Shown here: one piece after another, positions 1 to 8,682 of the stretch
Layout: each line of letters opens with the position of its first letter
Numbering within the stretch: the first letter of the stretch is position 1
Source: Enterobacter quasihormaechei
Lineage (GTDB): Bacteria > Pseudomonadota > Gammaproteobacteria > Enterobacterales > Enterobacteriaceae
Direction: 5' to 3'
Length of the DNA: 64,000 nt
NCBI RefSeq assembly: GCF_004331385.1
Contig: NZ_SJON01000016.1
Location: 37,496 to 101,495, forward strand
Program-made: the position numbers and the translations under genes
Notes under the pieces: generated by a model
The model's input: only the letters and a program-made list of their open reading frames with translations
Told to the model about the DNA's origin: nothing
Databases searched by the model: none

Positions 1-357
1 CGAAATCTGGCGGGAACGCTCCTGCCAGTAAATGGAGCACGGGCGGGAGGCGTCAATCAGCGTGATATCCCCGGCTTTCAGCACCGAGCGCCGGTCGTCC
101 TGTTCGATCCCCGCGCTGCCTTCCAGCTGAAATACGGTGTAGAACCAGGCGTCATTGCCGCTTTTGATCTCATGACGGGTGCGAAACAGGTTAACGCCTG
201 CGGTGGTCACCGTGCTCAACTTCAGACTTTGGGTGTAGCTGGTTTCCAGTTCGCCGAGAAACGCTCCCTCTAACGGACGCGCCGCAAAGCGCCCGCAAAC
301 CTGGTTAATTTGCGCCAGCCACTGCTGAAAATTGTCCTGTTCGCTTGCACATGCCAT
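1..357 (-). CDS. feaR: FeaR, AraC-family activator of aromatic amine catabolism (N-terminal part, cut by window edge)
   Basis: Only the first 119 codons are inside the window; the gene continues beyond base 1, so the C-terminal AraC-type DNA-binding domain is not visible. The translation contains stretches I recall from E. coli FeaR, such as FQQWLAQINQVCG, LKLSTVTTAGVNL, DAWFYTVFQL and GDITLIDASRPCS. These belong to the cupin-like sensing part. FeaR activates tynA (amine oxidase) and feaB (phenylacetaldehyde dehydrogenase) in response to aromatic aldehydes. The start was taken as the ATG at 357 because it gives an N-terminus of the E. coli type. The gene is divergent from feaB, with about 240 bases between them holding two candidate FeaR sites. 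Confidence 0.9.
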   Translation of the reverse strand, partial: MACASEQDNFQQWLAQINQVCGRFAARPLEGAFLGELETSYTQSLKLSTVTTAGVNLFRTRHEIKSGNDAWFYTVFQLEGSAGIEQDDRRSVLKAGDITLIDASRPCSIYWQERSRQIS

Positions 358-496
358 TGCTTTTCTCGCTGCACCGTCACCGTTTTCGCATTGTTGCATT
401 TATGTTGCATTTTGTCTGGGCTACGAGGCTGACTATAGGAAAGAACGCTTACCGGTGACAGCGTTATAAGCGGGAATTATCACGATTTGCGGAGCC

Positions 497-533
497 TGTC
501 ACAGCTGGCAAAGCGAATGTCACACAGACAAAA
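497..533 (+). promoter_or_regulatory. Two tandem FeaR-like operator half-sites upstream of feaB
   Basis: Two copies of the pattern TGTCA-N8-AAA lie at 497-512 and 518-533, 21 bases apart (two helical turns). They end 65 bases before the feaB start. The pattern TGNCA-N8-AAA is what I recall for FeaR binding sites in E. coli. The same arrangement recurs upstream of tynA. Binding is inferred, not shown. Confidence 0.6.
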
Positions 534-598
534 GCAGGAAGGCGAAACCCCTCTTAGACTGCTTACACACCCTGCGAAGCATAACGAAGGAGTACCCT

Positions 599-2098
599 AT
601 GTCCGAATCACACGTCGCCGTCCTGCCGGGCGTGCAGCAGTTTTTAGACCGTCAGCACGGCCTGTGGATTGAAGGGCGTCAGGCGGCATCCGACAGCGAA
701 AAGCGTCTGAACGTCTACAACCCGGCGACCGGAGAGGTGATTGCCTCCACCGCCGATGCCAGCGTCGACGATGTCGATCGTGCGGTGATGTCCGGCTGGC
801 GCGCCTTTGTCGCCCGAAGCTGGGCCGGGCGCCTGCCGGCAGAGCGGGAACGCATCCTGCTGCGGTTTGCGGATCTGGTGGAACAGCACGGCGAAGAGCT
901 GGCGCAGCTCGAAACCCTGGAGCAGGGGAAATCCATCAATATTTCCCGCGCCTTTGAGGTGGGTTGTACCCTGAACTGGATGCGCTACACGGCGGGGCTG
1001 ACCACCAAAATTGCCGGCAAAACTCTCGATCTCTCTATTCCTCTGCCGCAGGGCGCGCGCTATCAGGCGTGGACGCGCAAAGAGCCGGTTGGGGTCGTGG
1101 CGGGGATTGTGCCGTGGAACTTCCCGCTGATGATTGGCATGTGGAAAGTGATGCCCGCGCTGGCGGCGGGCTGTTCCATCGTGATCAAACCCTCCGAAAC
1201 CACGCCGCTCACCCTGTTACGGGTGGCGGAACTGGCGAGCGAGGCGGGTGTCCCGGATGGCGTGTTCAACGTCGTAACCGGAAGTGGCGCTGTCTGTGGC
1301 GCGGCGCTGACCTCGCACCCGCGCGTTGCCAAAGTGAGCTTTACCGGTTCGACGGCGACGGGCAAGCAGATAGCCCGCGCGGCGGCGGATACGCTAACGG
1401 GCGTGACGCTGGAGCTGGGAGGCAAAAACCCGGCCATCGTGCTGAAAGATGCCGATCCGGCGTGGGTGATTGAAGGGCTGATGACCGGCAGCTTCCTGAA
1501 TCAGGGGCAGGTCTGCGCGGCCAGCTCGCGCATTTATATTGAGGCCCCGCTGTTTGACACGCTGGTCAGCGGGTTTGAACAGGCCGTGAAATCCCTGACC
1601 GTCGGGCCGGGCATGTCGCCCGAGGCGTTTATCAATCCGCTGGTGTCGCGCGCCCACTGCGATAAGGTCCAGGCGTTCCTGGATGAAGCGAAGGCACACA
1701 ATGCGGAGCTGATCGCCGGGAACCGGGGACCAGACGGCAAAGGCTATTACGTTTCGCCAACGCTGGTGGTCAACCCGGGTAATCATCTGCGCCTGACGCG
1801 TGAAGAGGTGTTCGGGCCGGTGGTCAACCTGGTCCGTGTCGCCGACGGGGAAGAGGCGCTTCAGCTGGCGAACGACACTGAATATGGCTTAACGGCCAGC
1901 GTCTGGACGCAGAACATCAGCAAAGCGCTGGAGTACACCGACAGGCTACAGGCCGGAACCGTGTGGGTGAACAGCCACACGCTGATCGACGCCAACCTGC
2001 CGTTCGGCGGTATGAAGCAGTCCGGCACCGGGCGCGATTTCGGTCCCGACTGGCTGGATGGCTGGTGTGAAACCAAGTCGGTGTGCGTGCGGTATTAA
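599..2098 (+). CDS. feaB: Phenylacetaldehyde dehydrogenase
   Basis: This 499-residue NAD-dependent aldehyde dehydrogenase oxidises phenylacetaldehyde, the product of TynA, to phenylacetate, which then feeds the paa pathway. The length equals E. coli FeaB. Family marks are visible in order: [12 protein letters not shown] (cofactor region), [20 protein letters not shown] with the catalytic-base Glu, [11 protein letters not shown] with the catalytic Cys, EEVFGPV, and PFGGMKQSG near the C-terminus. The start at 599 is preceded by an AAGGAG ribosome-binding site. It is divergent from feaR and has two FeaR-like sites upstream. In contrast to a simple feaB-tynA neighbourhood, a cyclase and a sulfatase gene separate it from tynA here. 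Confidence 0.95.
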   Translation: MSESHVAVLPGVQQFLDRQHGLWIEGRQAASDSEKRLNVYNPATGEVIASTADASVDDVDRAVMSGWRAFVARSWAGRLPAERERILLRFADLVEQHGEELAQLETLEQGKSINISRAFEVGCTLNWMRYTAGLTTKIAGKTLDLSIPLPQGARYQAWTRKEPVGVVAGIVPWNFPLMIGMWKVMPALAAGCSIVIKPSETTPLTLLRVAELASEAGVPDGVFNVVTGSGAVCGAALTSHPRVAKVSFTGSTATGKQIARAAADTLTGVTLELGGKNPAIVLKDADPAWVIEGLMTGSFLNQGQVCAASSRIYIEAPLFDTLVSGFEQAVKSLTVGPGMSPEAFINPLVSRAHCDKVQAFLDEAKAHNAELIAGNRGPDGKGYYVSPTLVVNPGNHLRLTREEVFGPVVNLVRVADGEEALQLANDTEYGLTASVWTQNISKALEYTDRLQAGTVWVNSHTLIDANLPFGGMKQSGTGRDFGPDWLDGWCETKSVCVRY

Positions 2099-2107
2099 AA
2101 AAACGTC

Positions 2108-2165
2108 TTACCGGCCTACGAAACCGATCCCGTAGGCCGGGTAAGGCGTAGCCGCCACCCGGCGT
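2108..2165. repeat. REP-type intergenic palindrome
   Basis: The convergent gap between feaB and the diguanylate cyclase holds an inverted pair (TACCGGCCTACG ... CGTAGGCCGGGTAA) followed by GGCGTAGCCGCCACCCGGC. It is the familiar enterobacterial REP unit, and closely related copies occur at 43066-43130 and 43827-43860. It probably acts in transcript ending or stability. Confidence 0.85.
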
Positions 2166-2168
2166 AAC

Positions 2169-3275
2169 TTACAGCGACCACCGATCCCGCCCGGCCTCTT
2201 TCGCCCGGTACAGCGCCGCATCGGCGCGGGCGATGATTTCCGGACCGGCAAGTCCTGCGCTATGGGCGGCAATCCCCATGCTGACCGTCACATATTCACT
2301 GACCTTCGACGCACCGTGCGGAATGGCTGCCGTGCGCAGGCCTTCCTGGATCCGCGCAGCGACTTTTTCAGCAACGTTTTCAGCACAGTCAAAGAGGATC
2401 ACCACAAACTCCTCGCCACCGTAGCGGGAGACCACATCCTCCGGGGTGCGCACCGAGGCGTTCAGCACCTCTGCGACCCGCGCGAGGCAATCGTCTCCTG
2501 CCTGGTGACCATAGGTGTCGTTATAGAGCTTGAAGTAGTCGACATCCAGCATCAGCACCGTAAAGCGTTTGCCTTGCTCCACCGCGTTTTCCAGCACCAG
2601 CTCCATCGCCCGGCGGTTGGCCGTTCTCGTCAGCGGATCCTGGTGGGCCAGCGCATCCAGCCGTGAAATTAAACGCTGATTCTGCTGGTTGCGACGCCAG
2701 GCCTCGTCAAACCAGCTCAACAGGATGTAGCGTCCGCAAACGAGAATGAAGGTGAAGACCACCCACAGCCCGACAAAGCGAAGGTTAATCTCGTGATTCA
2801 GCAGCATGCTGGCAACGGGCAAAGTGATCCACAGCGGCGCGATAAAGCACACCAGCCCCACCGGATGAAAATAGAGCGCGGTCATACCGGCCATCAGCAG
2901 GGTAACGAATACCGGCCAAGGATGAGGAAGCTGGATCACAGTGATAAACCAGTAACAGCTTATCGACCACAGCAGGCTGCACATAAACAGCACGGCGCTG
3001 ACGCCGCGGATGTGGCGCCAGGCCATGATGACCAGCGCTACGGAAAGAATGACTACCCCCAGCATGGAAGCGTCAATCATCTGTCTGAGAGGCGGGCTGA
3101 TGTGCAAGAGGGCGTCAAAATGGCCGAACAGGGAATTGCGCAGCAGAACCATCAGCGCAAAGCTCGCATTGACAAAGGCGAGCCAGGGCAGATTCACGGC
3201 CAGCCCGTGGACAACCATTGATTTACGGGTCGGCCATGTCGCAGGTTCGGGTGTCGTTGGATGTCTTTTTTCCAT
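2169..3275 (-). CDS. Membrane diguanylate cyclase (GGDEF protein)
   Basis: The protein has an N-terminal membrane region with about six hydrophobic segments (roughly residues 25-200) and a C-terminal GGDEF domain. The signature is RYGGEEF at about residues 284-290, with the upstream metal-binding stretch MLDVDYFKLYNDTYGHQAGD. It should make cyclic di-GMP. The allosteric I-site (RxxD, five residues before GGEEF) reads TPED, so the canonical Arg is missing at that spacing. I chose the ATG at 3275 (368 residues) because an in-frame start at 3323 would put a perfect hairpin (3295-3315) inside the gene and has no clear ribosome-binding site. It lies just downstream of, and on the same strand as, the alkylsulfatase gene. 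The sensory domain is not a type I can name. Confidence 0.85.
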   Translation of the reverse strand: MEKRHPTTPEPATWPTRKSMVVHGLAVNLPWLAFVNASFALMVLLRNSLFGHFDALLHISPPLRQMIDASMLGVVILSVALVIMAWRHIRGVSAVLFMCSLLWSISCYWFITVIQLPHPWPVFVTLLMAGMTALYFHPVGLVCFIAPLWITLPVASMLLNHEINLRFVGLWVVFTFILVCGRYILLSWFDEAWRRNQQNQRLISRLDALAHQDPLTRTANRRAMELVLENAVEQGKRFTVLMLDVDYFKLYNDTYGHQAGDDCLARVAEVLNASVRTPEDVVSRYGGEEFVVILFDCAENVAEKVAARIQEGLRTAAIPHGASKVSEYVTVSMGIAAHSAGLAGPEIIARADAALYRAKEAGRDRWSL

Positions 3276-3294
3276 TAAAGAGAATTTTCCTTGA

Positions 3295-3315
3295 GCGGGC
3301 GGAAGGTCCGCCCGC
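3295..3315 (-). terminator. Hairpin between alkylsulfatase and diguanylate cyclase genes
   Basis: GCGGGCGGA and TCCGCCCGC form a perfect 9-base stem with a 3-base loop directly after the sulfatase stop. There is no T-run immediately after it on the minus strand, so it may be a partial terminator, an mRNA-stabilising hairpin or an attenuator between the two genes. Confidence 0.45.
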
Positions 3316-3327
3316 GTGTGCATGCCG

Positions 3328-5301
3328 TTACGGGGTCACAATGTTAAACCAGAATTCAAATTTATCCATATAACCGAGCATGGCATCGAGCTTGGCGGCA
3401 TCGCCGGTCACTTTGATATCGCCGTTATCCTGCGCCTGTTTTAGCGTCACTTCTTTCAGGATGATTTTATTCAGCGTATCGCGGTTGAGGGTCACGGTCG
3501 CGTCAGCGTCTTTCGCTTCGGCGTTCGCCGTGTGGTTCAGCACGCCGTTTTCCAGCTCCAGCTTGTATTTGCCGCCGTCGCTGCCGAGGTCGATGTTAAA
3601 TACCGATTTAGCGTCCGCCGCTTTTTCGCCGTTGATGTGCACCGCCAGATAGTCAAAGAACATTTCTGGCGTCATTGCGCGCACGGTATCCGGGCTGGCG
3701 GTGTTCGGAGTAGGGCCTTTCACCACGCCGTTACGCAGTTCCTGCGCGCCGGTCAGGTAGAAGTTACGCCACGGGCCTGATTCAGCCTGATAACCGAGCT
3801 GCTCCAGCGCGTCCGCTTCCAGGTTTCGCGCAGCCTGATTGTTTGGATCGGCAAAGACCACTTTGCTGACAACCTGAGCCACCCAGCGGTAGTTCCCCTG
3901 GTCAAAGTCGGTTTTGGCTTTGCTCAGGATGGCATCCGCGCCTCCCATATACTCCACAAATTTCTTCGCGGCTTCTTCAGGCGGCAGTTCGTCCAGGGTC
4001 GCCGGGTTGCCGTCAAACCAGCCTAAATAGAGCACGTAGGTGGCTTTAACGTCATGGCTGACGGAACCGTAATAGCCCCGGTTGGCCCAGGTATTGGCCA
4101 AAGAATTTGGCAGCTTGAAGTTGGCGGCGATCTCGTCACGCGTCAGCCCTTCGTTCGCCATGCGCAGGGTCTGGTCGTTGATGTAGCGGTAGAGGTCGCG
4201 CTGGCTTTTCAGCAGGTTAACCACATTTTCGTTGCCCCAGGTCGGCCAGTGGTGCTGCGCCATAATGACGTCGGCCTTATCACCCCAGCGTACAATGGCC
4301 TGGTTGATGTATTTCGACCATGGCAGCGGTTCACGAATTTTCGCGCCGCGCAGGGAGTAGGTATTATGCAGCGTATGGGTGACGTCTTCCGCAGACTCGA
4401 TCAGCTTTTTCTCTTCAATATACCAGAGCATCTCGGAAGGTGCTTCGGAGCCCGGCGCGAGCATAAAATCGTAGGTCAGGCCATCGATGACCTCTTTCTG
4501 TCCATCTTTCTCGATGATATTGGTCGGGGCAATCAGGGTTACCGTCCCGGCGGAGGTGGTGGTGCCGAGACCCGCGCCGACCTGGCCTTTCGCATCCGGC
4601 TTCAGCAGGTTGCCGTACATATAGCTGGCGCGGCGGCTCATGACGTTACCCGCCATGATATTTTCCGCGACGGCGGCCTCCATAAATCCGGCTGGCGCGT
4701 AGACTTTGACCTTGCCGGCCTTCACGTCGGCTTCGTCCACCACGCCGCGCACGCCGCCGTAGTGGTCAACGTGGCTGTGGGTGTAAATCACGGCGACGAC
4801 AGGTTTCTTGCCGCGATTTTTATAGTAAAGATCCATCCCGACTTTGGCCGTTTCCGCTGAAACCAGCGGGTCAACGACGGTAATGCCTTCTTTACCTTCG
4901 ATTATGGTCATGTTTGACAGGTCGAGGTTACGGATCTGGTAGACGCCCTCGGTGACTTCAAACAGGCCGCTGATGTTAATCAACTGGGACTGACGCCATA
5001 AGCTCGGGTTAACCGAATCGGGCGCTTTATCGCCTTCTTTGATAAAGGCGTACTGCTTCGGATCCCAGACGGTGTTGCCTTGTTCACCTTTGATCATTTC
5101 CTGAGGAAGAGGGGCAATAAACCCTTTGTGGGCGTTCGTAAAATCGGTGTTATCGGAGAAAGGGAGCTGGTTGAAGAGTGCGTTGTTGGCCTGTTGCGTT
5201 GCTGCGGTTGCGTCCTTGGGTGCTTCGGCTGCCCAGGCTGAACTTGCGGATGCAACACATCCTGCCAGCACCAGCCCTCTGACTATCTGATTGATTTTCA
5301 T
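3328..5301 (-). CDS. Periplasmic alkylsulfatase (SdsA/YjcS family), copy 1
   Basis: The 657-residue protein begins with a typical signal peptide (residues 1-24, ending AWA). It then has a metallo-beta-lactamase fold with the binuclear zinc motif THSHVDH at residues 174-180, a dimerisation region and a C-terminal SCP2-like domain. Such enzymes hydrolyse primary or secondary alkyl sulfates, for example detergents, releasing alcohol and sulfate. E. coli YjcS is the nearest protein I recall (661 residues). A second protein of the same kind is at 23765-25741 and is alike over its whole length. It lies between tynA and a diguanylate cyclase gene on the same strand. Its substrate cannot be read from sequence. 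Confidence 0.88.
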   Translation of the reverse strand: MKINQIVRGLVLAGCVASASSAWAAEAPKDATAATQQANNALFNQLPFSDNTDFTNAHKGFIAPLPQEMIKGEQGNTVWDPKQYAFIKEGDKAPDSVNPSLWRQSQLINISGLFEVTEGVYQIRNLDLSNMTIIEGKEGITVVDPLVSAETAKVGMDLYYKNRGKKPVVAVIYTHSHVDHYGGVRGVVDEADVKAGKVKVYAPAGFMEAAVAENIMAGNVMSRRASYMYGNLLKPDAKGQVGAGLGTTTSAGTVTLIAPTNIIEKDGQKEVIDGLTYDFMLAPGSEAPSEMLWYIEEKKLIESAEDVTHTLHNTYSLRGAKIREPLPWSKYINQAIVRWGDKADVIMAQHHWPTWGNENVVNLLKSQRDLYRYINDQTLRMANEGLTRDEIAANFKLPNSLANTWANRGYYGSVSHDVKATYVLYLGWFDGNPATLDELPPEEAAKKFVEYMGGADAILSKAKTDFDQGNYRWVAQVVSKVVFADPNNQAARNLEADALEQLGYQAESGPWRNFYLTGAQELRNGVVKGPTPNTASPDTVRAMTPEMFFDYLAVHINGEKAADAKSVFNIDLGSDGGKYKLELENGVLNHTANAEAKDADATVTLNRDTLNKIILKEVTLKQAQDNGDIKVTGDAAKLDAMLGYMDKFEFWFNIVTP

Positions 5302-5436
5302 CCTAAAACCTCTCGATGGTGTTTCGCGTCGTTTGTGGAAACTTCGGTTGCTGCAAAATGTTTCAAGAGTTGCAAAAGGATTAAGCGAAGTAACATTAAC
5401 TATAATTCGGGAGGGGGATTCAGCAAGTAAGCGGAT

Positions 5437-5460
5437 GAAAAGCCGGGCATTGCGCCCGGC
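5437..5460 (-). terminator. Rho-independent terminator of tynA
   Basis: Just past the tynA stop on the minus strand, GCCGGGC and GCCCGGC form a 7-base stem with a 5-base loop, followed by TTTT. It separates tynA from the alkylsulfatase gene. Confidence 0.8.
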
Positions 5461-5472
5461 GGTTGCTTATTT

Positions 5473-7743
5473 TTACTCGGCTTTTTTCTTGCCGAGCGTT
5501 GGCGTCTCGTCAAAAAAGTTCCACGGCTTGAGCAACGTGTGCACCCATTCCGTCGGCATGATCGGCCACTCTTCGGCGCGGGCGACGTGGGTGGTGCCGG
5601 TAGTCATCCAGATGACGTTATCCTGGTCGTTGAGCGACTCGTTATCTTTGCTGTACTGCCCGAGGCCCGTATCGTGGGTGGAACGGTTCGGGTATTTCCC
5701 CTCCGGATACATTTCGTCAGGATGGTAACGGGTCACCCACAGCTGTTTATCCATAAAGCTCAGGCGGTGGTAAATCCACTCGTCCGGAGCAAACTTCGCG
5801 CCCGTCGCCACCGGGTGGGTGCCCCCCGCGTAAGGGATAATCTGATACGAAACCGGGTTGCCCATGCGGTTCTCTTTGCGGGTGTTGCTCAGCAGGCGGA
5901 TGGTGCCCGGGTCGAACTTCTGGGCGGCCTGCTGTTCGGTATCAATATCATACTGATTAACCTGCATGGTACTGGTGCGCGGGCCGCCAGCGGCGTTTGG
6001 TTTGACTTCCGGATCCATGGCCACCAGCTTGTTGTTAATGCCATCCACGTCCATATCCAGACGGAAATTATAGATGTGCTGGTGCGTGGTACCGACAATG
6101 TTATGGTCGATCAGCGTCCCGTATTTCGTGTCATCCTTCGCGGTGGCGTCATGCATCGTTTTTGTCTGTACGCCTTTTACCGCTTCAATGCCCGTGGCAC
6201 CCGCATCAATGCCGATGGTGCCGTTTTCATGGAACACCCAGTCGAAGATGTAATCGTAGTTACCCACGGTGCTGACCCAGCGCACGACCAGCTCGCGGCG
6301 TTCGGTGCTGACGTTGGGTTTACCTAACTCCTGGTGCTTATATTCTGGCCCGGCGTAACGCTCAAAAATAGCGATCGCACGGGGGATCTCCATTGGCGCA
6401 CCGGTGTAGTCCGGGATAGTTTCGTTGAGCATCACGGCGTTGGACGGCGCGTCTTTACCGCGCACCAGCGGGGAGGTCAGGGTACCCATGCCGTAGTCAC
6501 CGGAGTCCAGGTAGGCTTTAAAGTACCAGCCGATATCCGGGTCGCCGTACGGCACGATCATTCCGCCGAGCGAACCCTGATACATCACCTGGCGCTTTTT
6601 GCCGTTGTCGTTATAGGTCACGGTGGAGATCATCGGGCCGACGCGTGAGTCCAGGCTCAGATGAAAATCCCAATTCTGCCAGTGCACCCTATCCCCGGTG
6701 ATGGTGTAGTTCTTGCCTTCCGGCTCGATAATATCCAGCGGTTTTTTCTCCGCCTCAACGCGGTCGCGGCCATCATACGGCCGCGGGGTGAGCGGCACCG
6801 GCACGACCGGGCCTTCCTCAATCTTCTGAATTTTCTTCTGCTCAAGATCCACCACCGCGACCAGGTTTTCAATTGGGTGCGCCCAGTAATTCCCGTCGCC
6901 CACGTCGAGATAGCTGATCACTTTCAGCAGGCGATCTTCCTGTTTTAGCCCATCCTTGCCGTCAAAAAAACCGACGGTAAGCGGCGTGGTGATCACTTTC
7001 TTTGGATCGTTAATGCCGCGCTTTTTCAGCACCGCGGCAAACTCCGGGCTTTCACTGACGATCTGCTGCACGGTGTTGAAGTCATCCAGCAGCACCATGC
7101 CGTGCGCGTCTTTAATCGGCGCCCAGTGGAGGATCTTCTTGTCCTTCAAATCCACCCGGCTTTCGACGATGCGTTTGCCGTCAAGCATGATGATATTGGC
7201 CTGGCGGGGCGCGTCCACCGCCGTGCCGTTCAGCACAAATTCCCAGACTTTGGCTTTATCTGGCTCCGCCAGCGCGATCTGGGTAAAGCGGGTATTGGGC
7301 TTAAAATCCGCAGACGCTTTCACAATCGCCACGGCCTGCTTGATTTCATCAGCCGTCAGCGCGTTTAACGGATGGGGGCTTTTTTCGACCTGGAAGGTCC
7401 GATCAAGACCGGACTGAAAGACATCGTTGATAAAGGTTTCCGGGATATACGCCTTGTTGTCCTTCATCACCACGGGCACCTGTAGCGTCAACGGCGTGCC
7501 GTTAACGATGGCGGTGTTTGCGCCGGGTTTGACCTTCACAAAGGCACCGTCTTTAACGATGGTAAACATCTGGGCATAATCGTCCCACTGCACATCGGCC
7601 CCGAACGCCTGGAGCGTTTTGTCCATCGGAACCATATGCGCCTCGCTGCCGTGCGCGTAAACAGGGGATTGCCAGGCGCAACAGAGCGCAACGGCCATGG
7701 CCAGCGCCGTTCTACGGGCAGAAAAAGAAGAATAGCTTCCCAT
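5473..7743 (-). CDS. tynA: Primary amine oxidase, copper/TPQ dependent
   Basis: The 756-residue periplasmic enzyme deaminates phenylethylamine, tyramine and related amines to aldehydes with release of ammonia and hydrogen peroxide. It has a signal peptide (ending PVYAHGSE) followed by the enterobacterial N-terminal stalk domain. The active-site motif NYDY, whose first Tyr becomes topaquinone, lies near residue 495. The catalytic-base region YLDSGDYGMG and the copper ligands in HQHIYNF and in RYHPDEMYPEG are visible. The ATG at 7743 was chosen because it gives the signal peptide and has GAGG upstream; in-frame starts further out (to 7878) run through the candidate FeaR sites. The product aldehyde is handled by FeaB. 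Confidence 0.95.
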   Translation of the reverse strand: MGSYSSFSARRTALAMAVALCCAWQSPVYAHGSEAHMVPMDKTLQAFGADVQWDDYAQMFTIVKDGAFVKVKPGANTAIVNGTPLTLQVPVVMKDNKAYIPETFINDVFQSGLDRTFQVEKSPHPLNALTADEIKQAVAIVKASADFKPNTRFTQIALAEPDKAKVWEFVLNGTAVDAPRQANIIMLDGKRIVESRVDLKDKKILHWAPIKDAHGMVLLDDFNTVQQIVSESPEFAAVLKKRGINDPKKVITTPLTVGFFDGKDGLKQEDRLLKVISYLDVGDGNYWAHPIENLVAVVDLEQKKIQKIEEGPVVPVPLTPRPYDGRDRVEAEKKPLDIIEPEGKNYTITGDRVHWQNWDFHLSLDSRVGPMISTVTYNDNGKKRQVMYQGSLGGMIVPYGDPDIGWYFKAYLDSGDYGMGTLTSPLVRGKDAPSNAVMLNETIPDYTGAPMEIPRAIAIFERYAGPEYKHQELGKPNVSTERRELVVRWVSTVGNYDYIFDWVFHENGTIGIDAGATGIEAVKGVQTKTMHDATAKDDTKYGTLIDHNIVGTTHQHIYNFRLDMDVDGINNKLVAMDPEVKPNAAGGPRTSTMQVNQYDIDTEQQAAQKFDPGTIRLLSNTRKENRMGNPVSYQIIPYAGGTHPVATGAKFAPDEWIYHRLSFMDKQLWVTRYHPDEMYPEGKYPNRSTHDTGLGQYSKDNESLNDQDNVIWMTTGTTHVARAEEWPIMPTEWVHTLLKPWNFFDETPTLGKKKAE

Positions 7744-7813
7744 CGCAGACCTCATCTTGTTGTGTTTATTGTGTTGTGTCAGCCTTATCCTGACAGGCGC
7801 GCACGAAAAGCGT

Positions 7814-7850
7814 TTGCCTGCATCTGCCAGGTTGTTTGTCAGTCTTGCCA
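7814..7850 (-). promoter_or_regulatory. Tandem FeaR-like sites upstream of tynA
   Basis: On the minus strand, TGGCA-N8-AAA occurs at 7850-7835 and TGGCA-N8-CAA at 7829-7814, again 21 bases apart and ending 70 bases before the tynA start. The second copy has one mismatch to the recalled FeaR pattern. The geometry copies that upstream of feaB (21-base spacing, 65 bases to the start). Confidence 0.6.
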
Positions 7851-7902
7851 GGTTAAAAAAAGACCGGGGGTGCATCACACCCCGTGACAGAAAAAGGGTG
7901 CT

Positions 7903-8304
7903 TCAATAAGGTGAACTGTCGAGATGTATGTGGACGTCGAAACCTACCGTCGTGAACGAATAGACCTTACCGCGAACGCGAAAATAAATGTCTCCCTCTT
8001 TAATCGTCACCGAAGCTTTATCATCATCGGTGATCATGACGGGGGGAATGTCCTTAACGTTGGACATGAAATCTTCCGGGCTTTTTTTCGCATCAAAGAG
8101 ATAAATATGATACCTGTTCTTAGACAGTGAACCTGCCTCAACCTGGGTGATATAAAGCGTTAAACGCTCGTTAACCTGGATTTTTTCCTGCAAATGTTCA
8201 TATACGGTAAACAGATCGCGGAAAGGGTATGCAATGAATATAAGGAAAAAAAGTAAAATCACACCAGCGCGCCAGTTAAAAACCCGAACGTCGTGCATAA
8301 TCAA
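7903..8304 (-). CDS. Candidate immunity protein, membrane anchored
   Basis: I do not recognise the family. The 133-residue protein has one N-terminal membrane segment (about residues 14-28, GVILLFFLIFIAYPF) preceded by basic residues, so the rest is predicted to face the periplasm. The remainder is charged and beta-like. It overlaps the 3' end of the type-44 toxin gene by 29 bases (23 if the second ATG is used) and is the last gene of an hcp-toxin-immunity set. Position, size and overlap all fit a cognate immunity protein. A periplasmic domain would suggest that the toxin acts in the periplasm or at the membrane. The region is AT-richer than its neighbours. Confidence 0.6.
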   Translation of the reverse strand: MIMHDVRVFNWRAGVILLFFLIFIAYPFRDLFTVYEHLQEKIQVNERLTLYITQVEAGSLSKNRYHIYLFDAKKSPEDFMSNVKDIPPVMITDDDKASVTIKEGDIYFRVRGKVYSFTTVGFDVHIHLDSSPY

Positions 8305-8680
8305 TTCCTGCCCTTATCCATAACTGATCGACTGGGTCATCACCGTAGTTATTATGACTCTGGAATTTTGCAAATTCGACAGGATCGCTTGTCCCGGCAA
8401 GAATCTGTGCAGTACCTGCCCCCCGGAGCAGAATGCCATCCGGAATACCCGCAGCGGCGCCAACGGCACCGTAATGAAAATTGCCAAAGTTGGCAAATTG
8501 TGCCCGGCCTTGTTTATAATCCCAGGGGCCATGATTCCTGACCATTTGATAAAACCATATGTAGGTCATTAATGAGGGGCCACCGTGAAATCGCGCAATT
8601 ACCATGTGGCTCACAACGTCCACGCCAGGTGGTGCAAAGGATGCAATATTATAGGGTGTTGAATATAATGGGATTCGCAT
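8276..8680 (-). CDS. Polymorphic toxin type 44 domain protein, putative T6SS effector
   Basis: The 134-residue protein is almost entirely a toxin domain with the marks I recall for polymorphic toxin type 44 (Ntox44): WFYQMVRNHGPWDYKQ, FGNFHYGAVGAAAGIPDG, LLRGAG and YGDDPVDQLWIRAGIDY. There is no signal peptide and no fused trafficking domain. The start lies 2 bases after the hcp stop, so the two are likely translated together. That favours delivery as cargo bound to Hcp. The following gene overlaps its end and is a candidate immunity protein. The biochemical activity of this domain is not something I can state with confidence. Confidence 0.75.
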   Translation of the reverse strand: MRIPLYSTPYNIASFAPPGVDVVSHMVIARFHGGPSLMTYIWFYQMVRNHGPWDYKQGRAQFANFGNFHYGAVGAAAGIPDGILLRGAGTAQILAGTSDPVEFAKFQSHNNYGDDPVDQLWIRAGIDYARRSGF

Positions 8681-8682
8681 AT

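Noticed and set aside
487..672. Small ORF of 61 residues upstream of and overlapping feaB
   Set aside because: It runs through the FeaR-like sites and into feaB in another frame, without a ribosome-binding site.
7744..7878. Longer N-terminus for TynA (start at 7878)
   Set aside because: The added segment is not signal-like and overlaps the candidate FeaR sites; the ATG at 7743 gives a proper signal peptide and has GAGG upstream.
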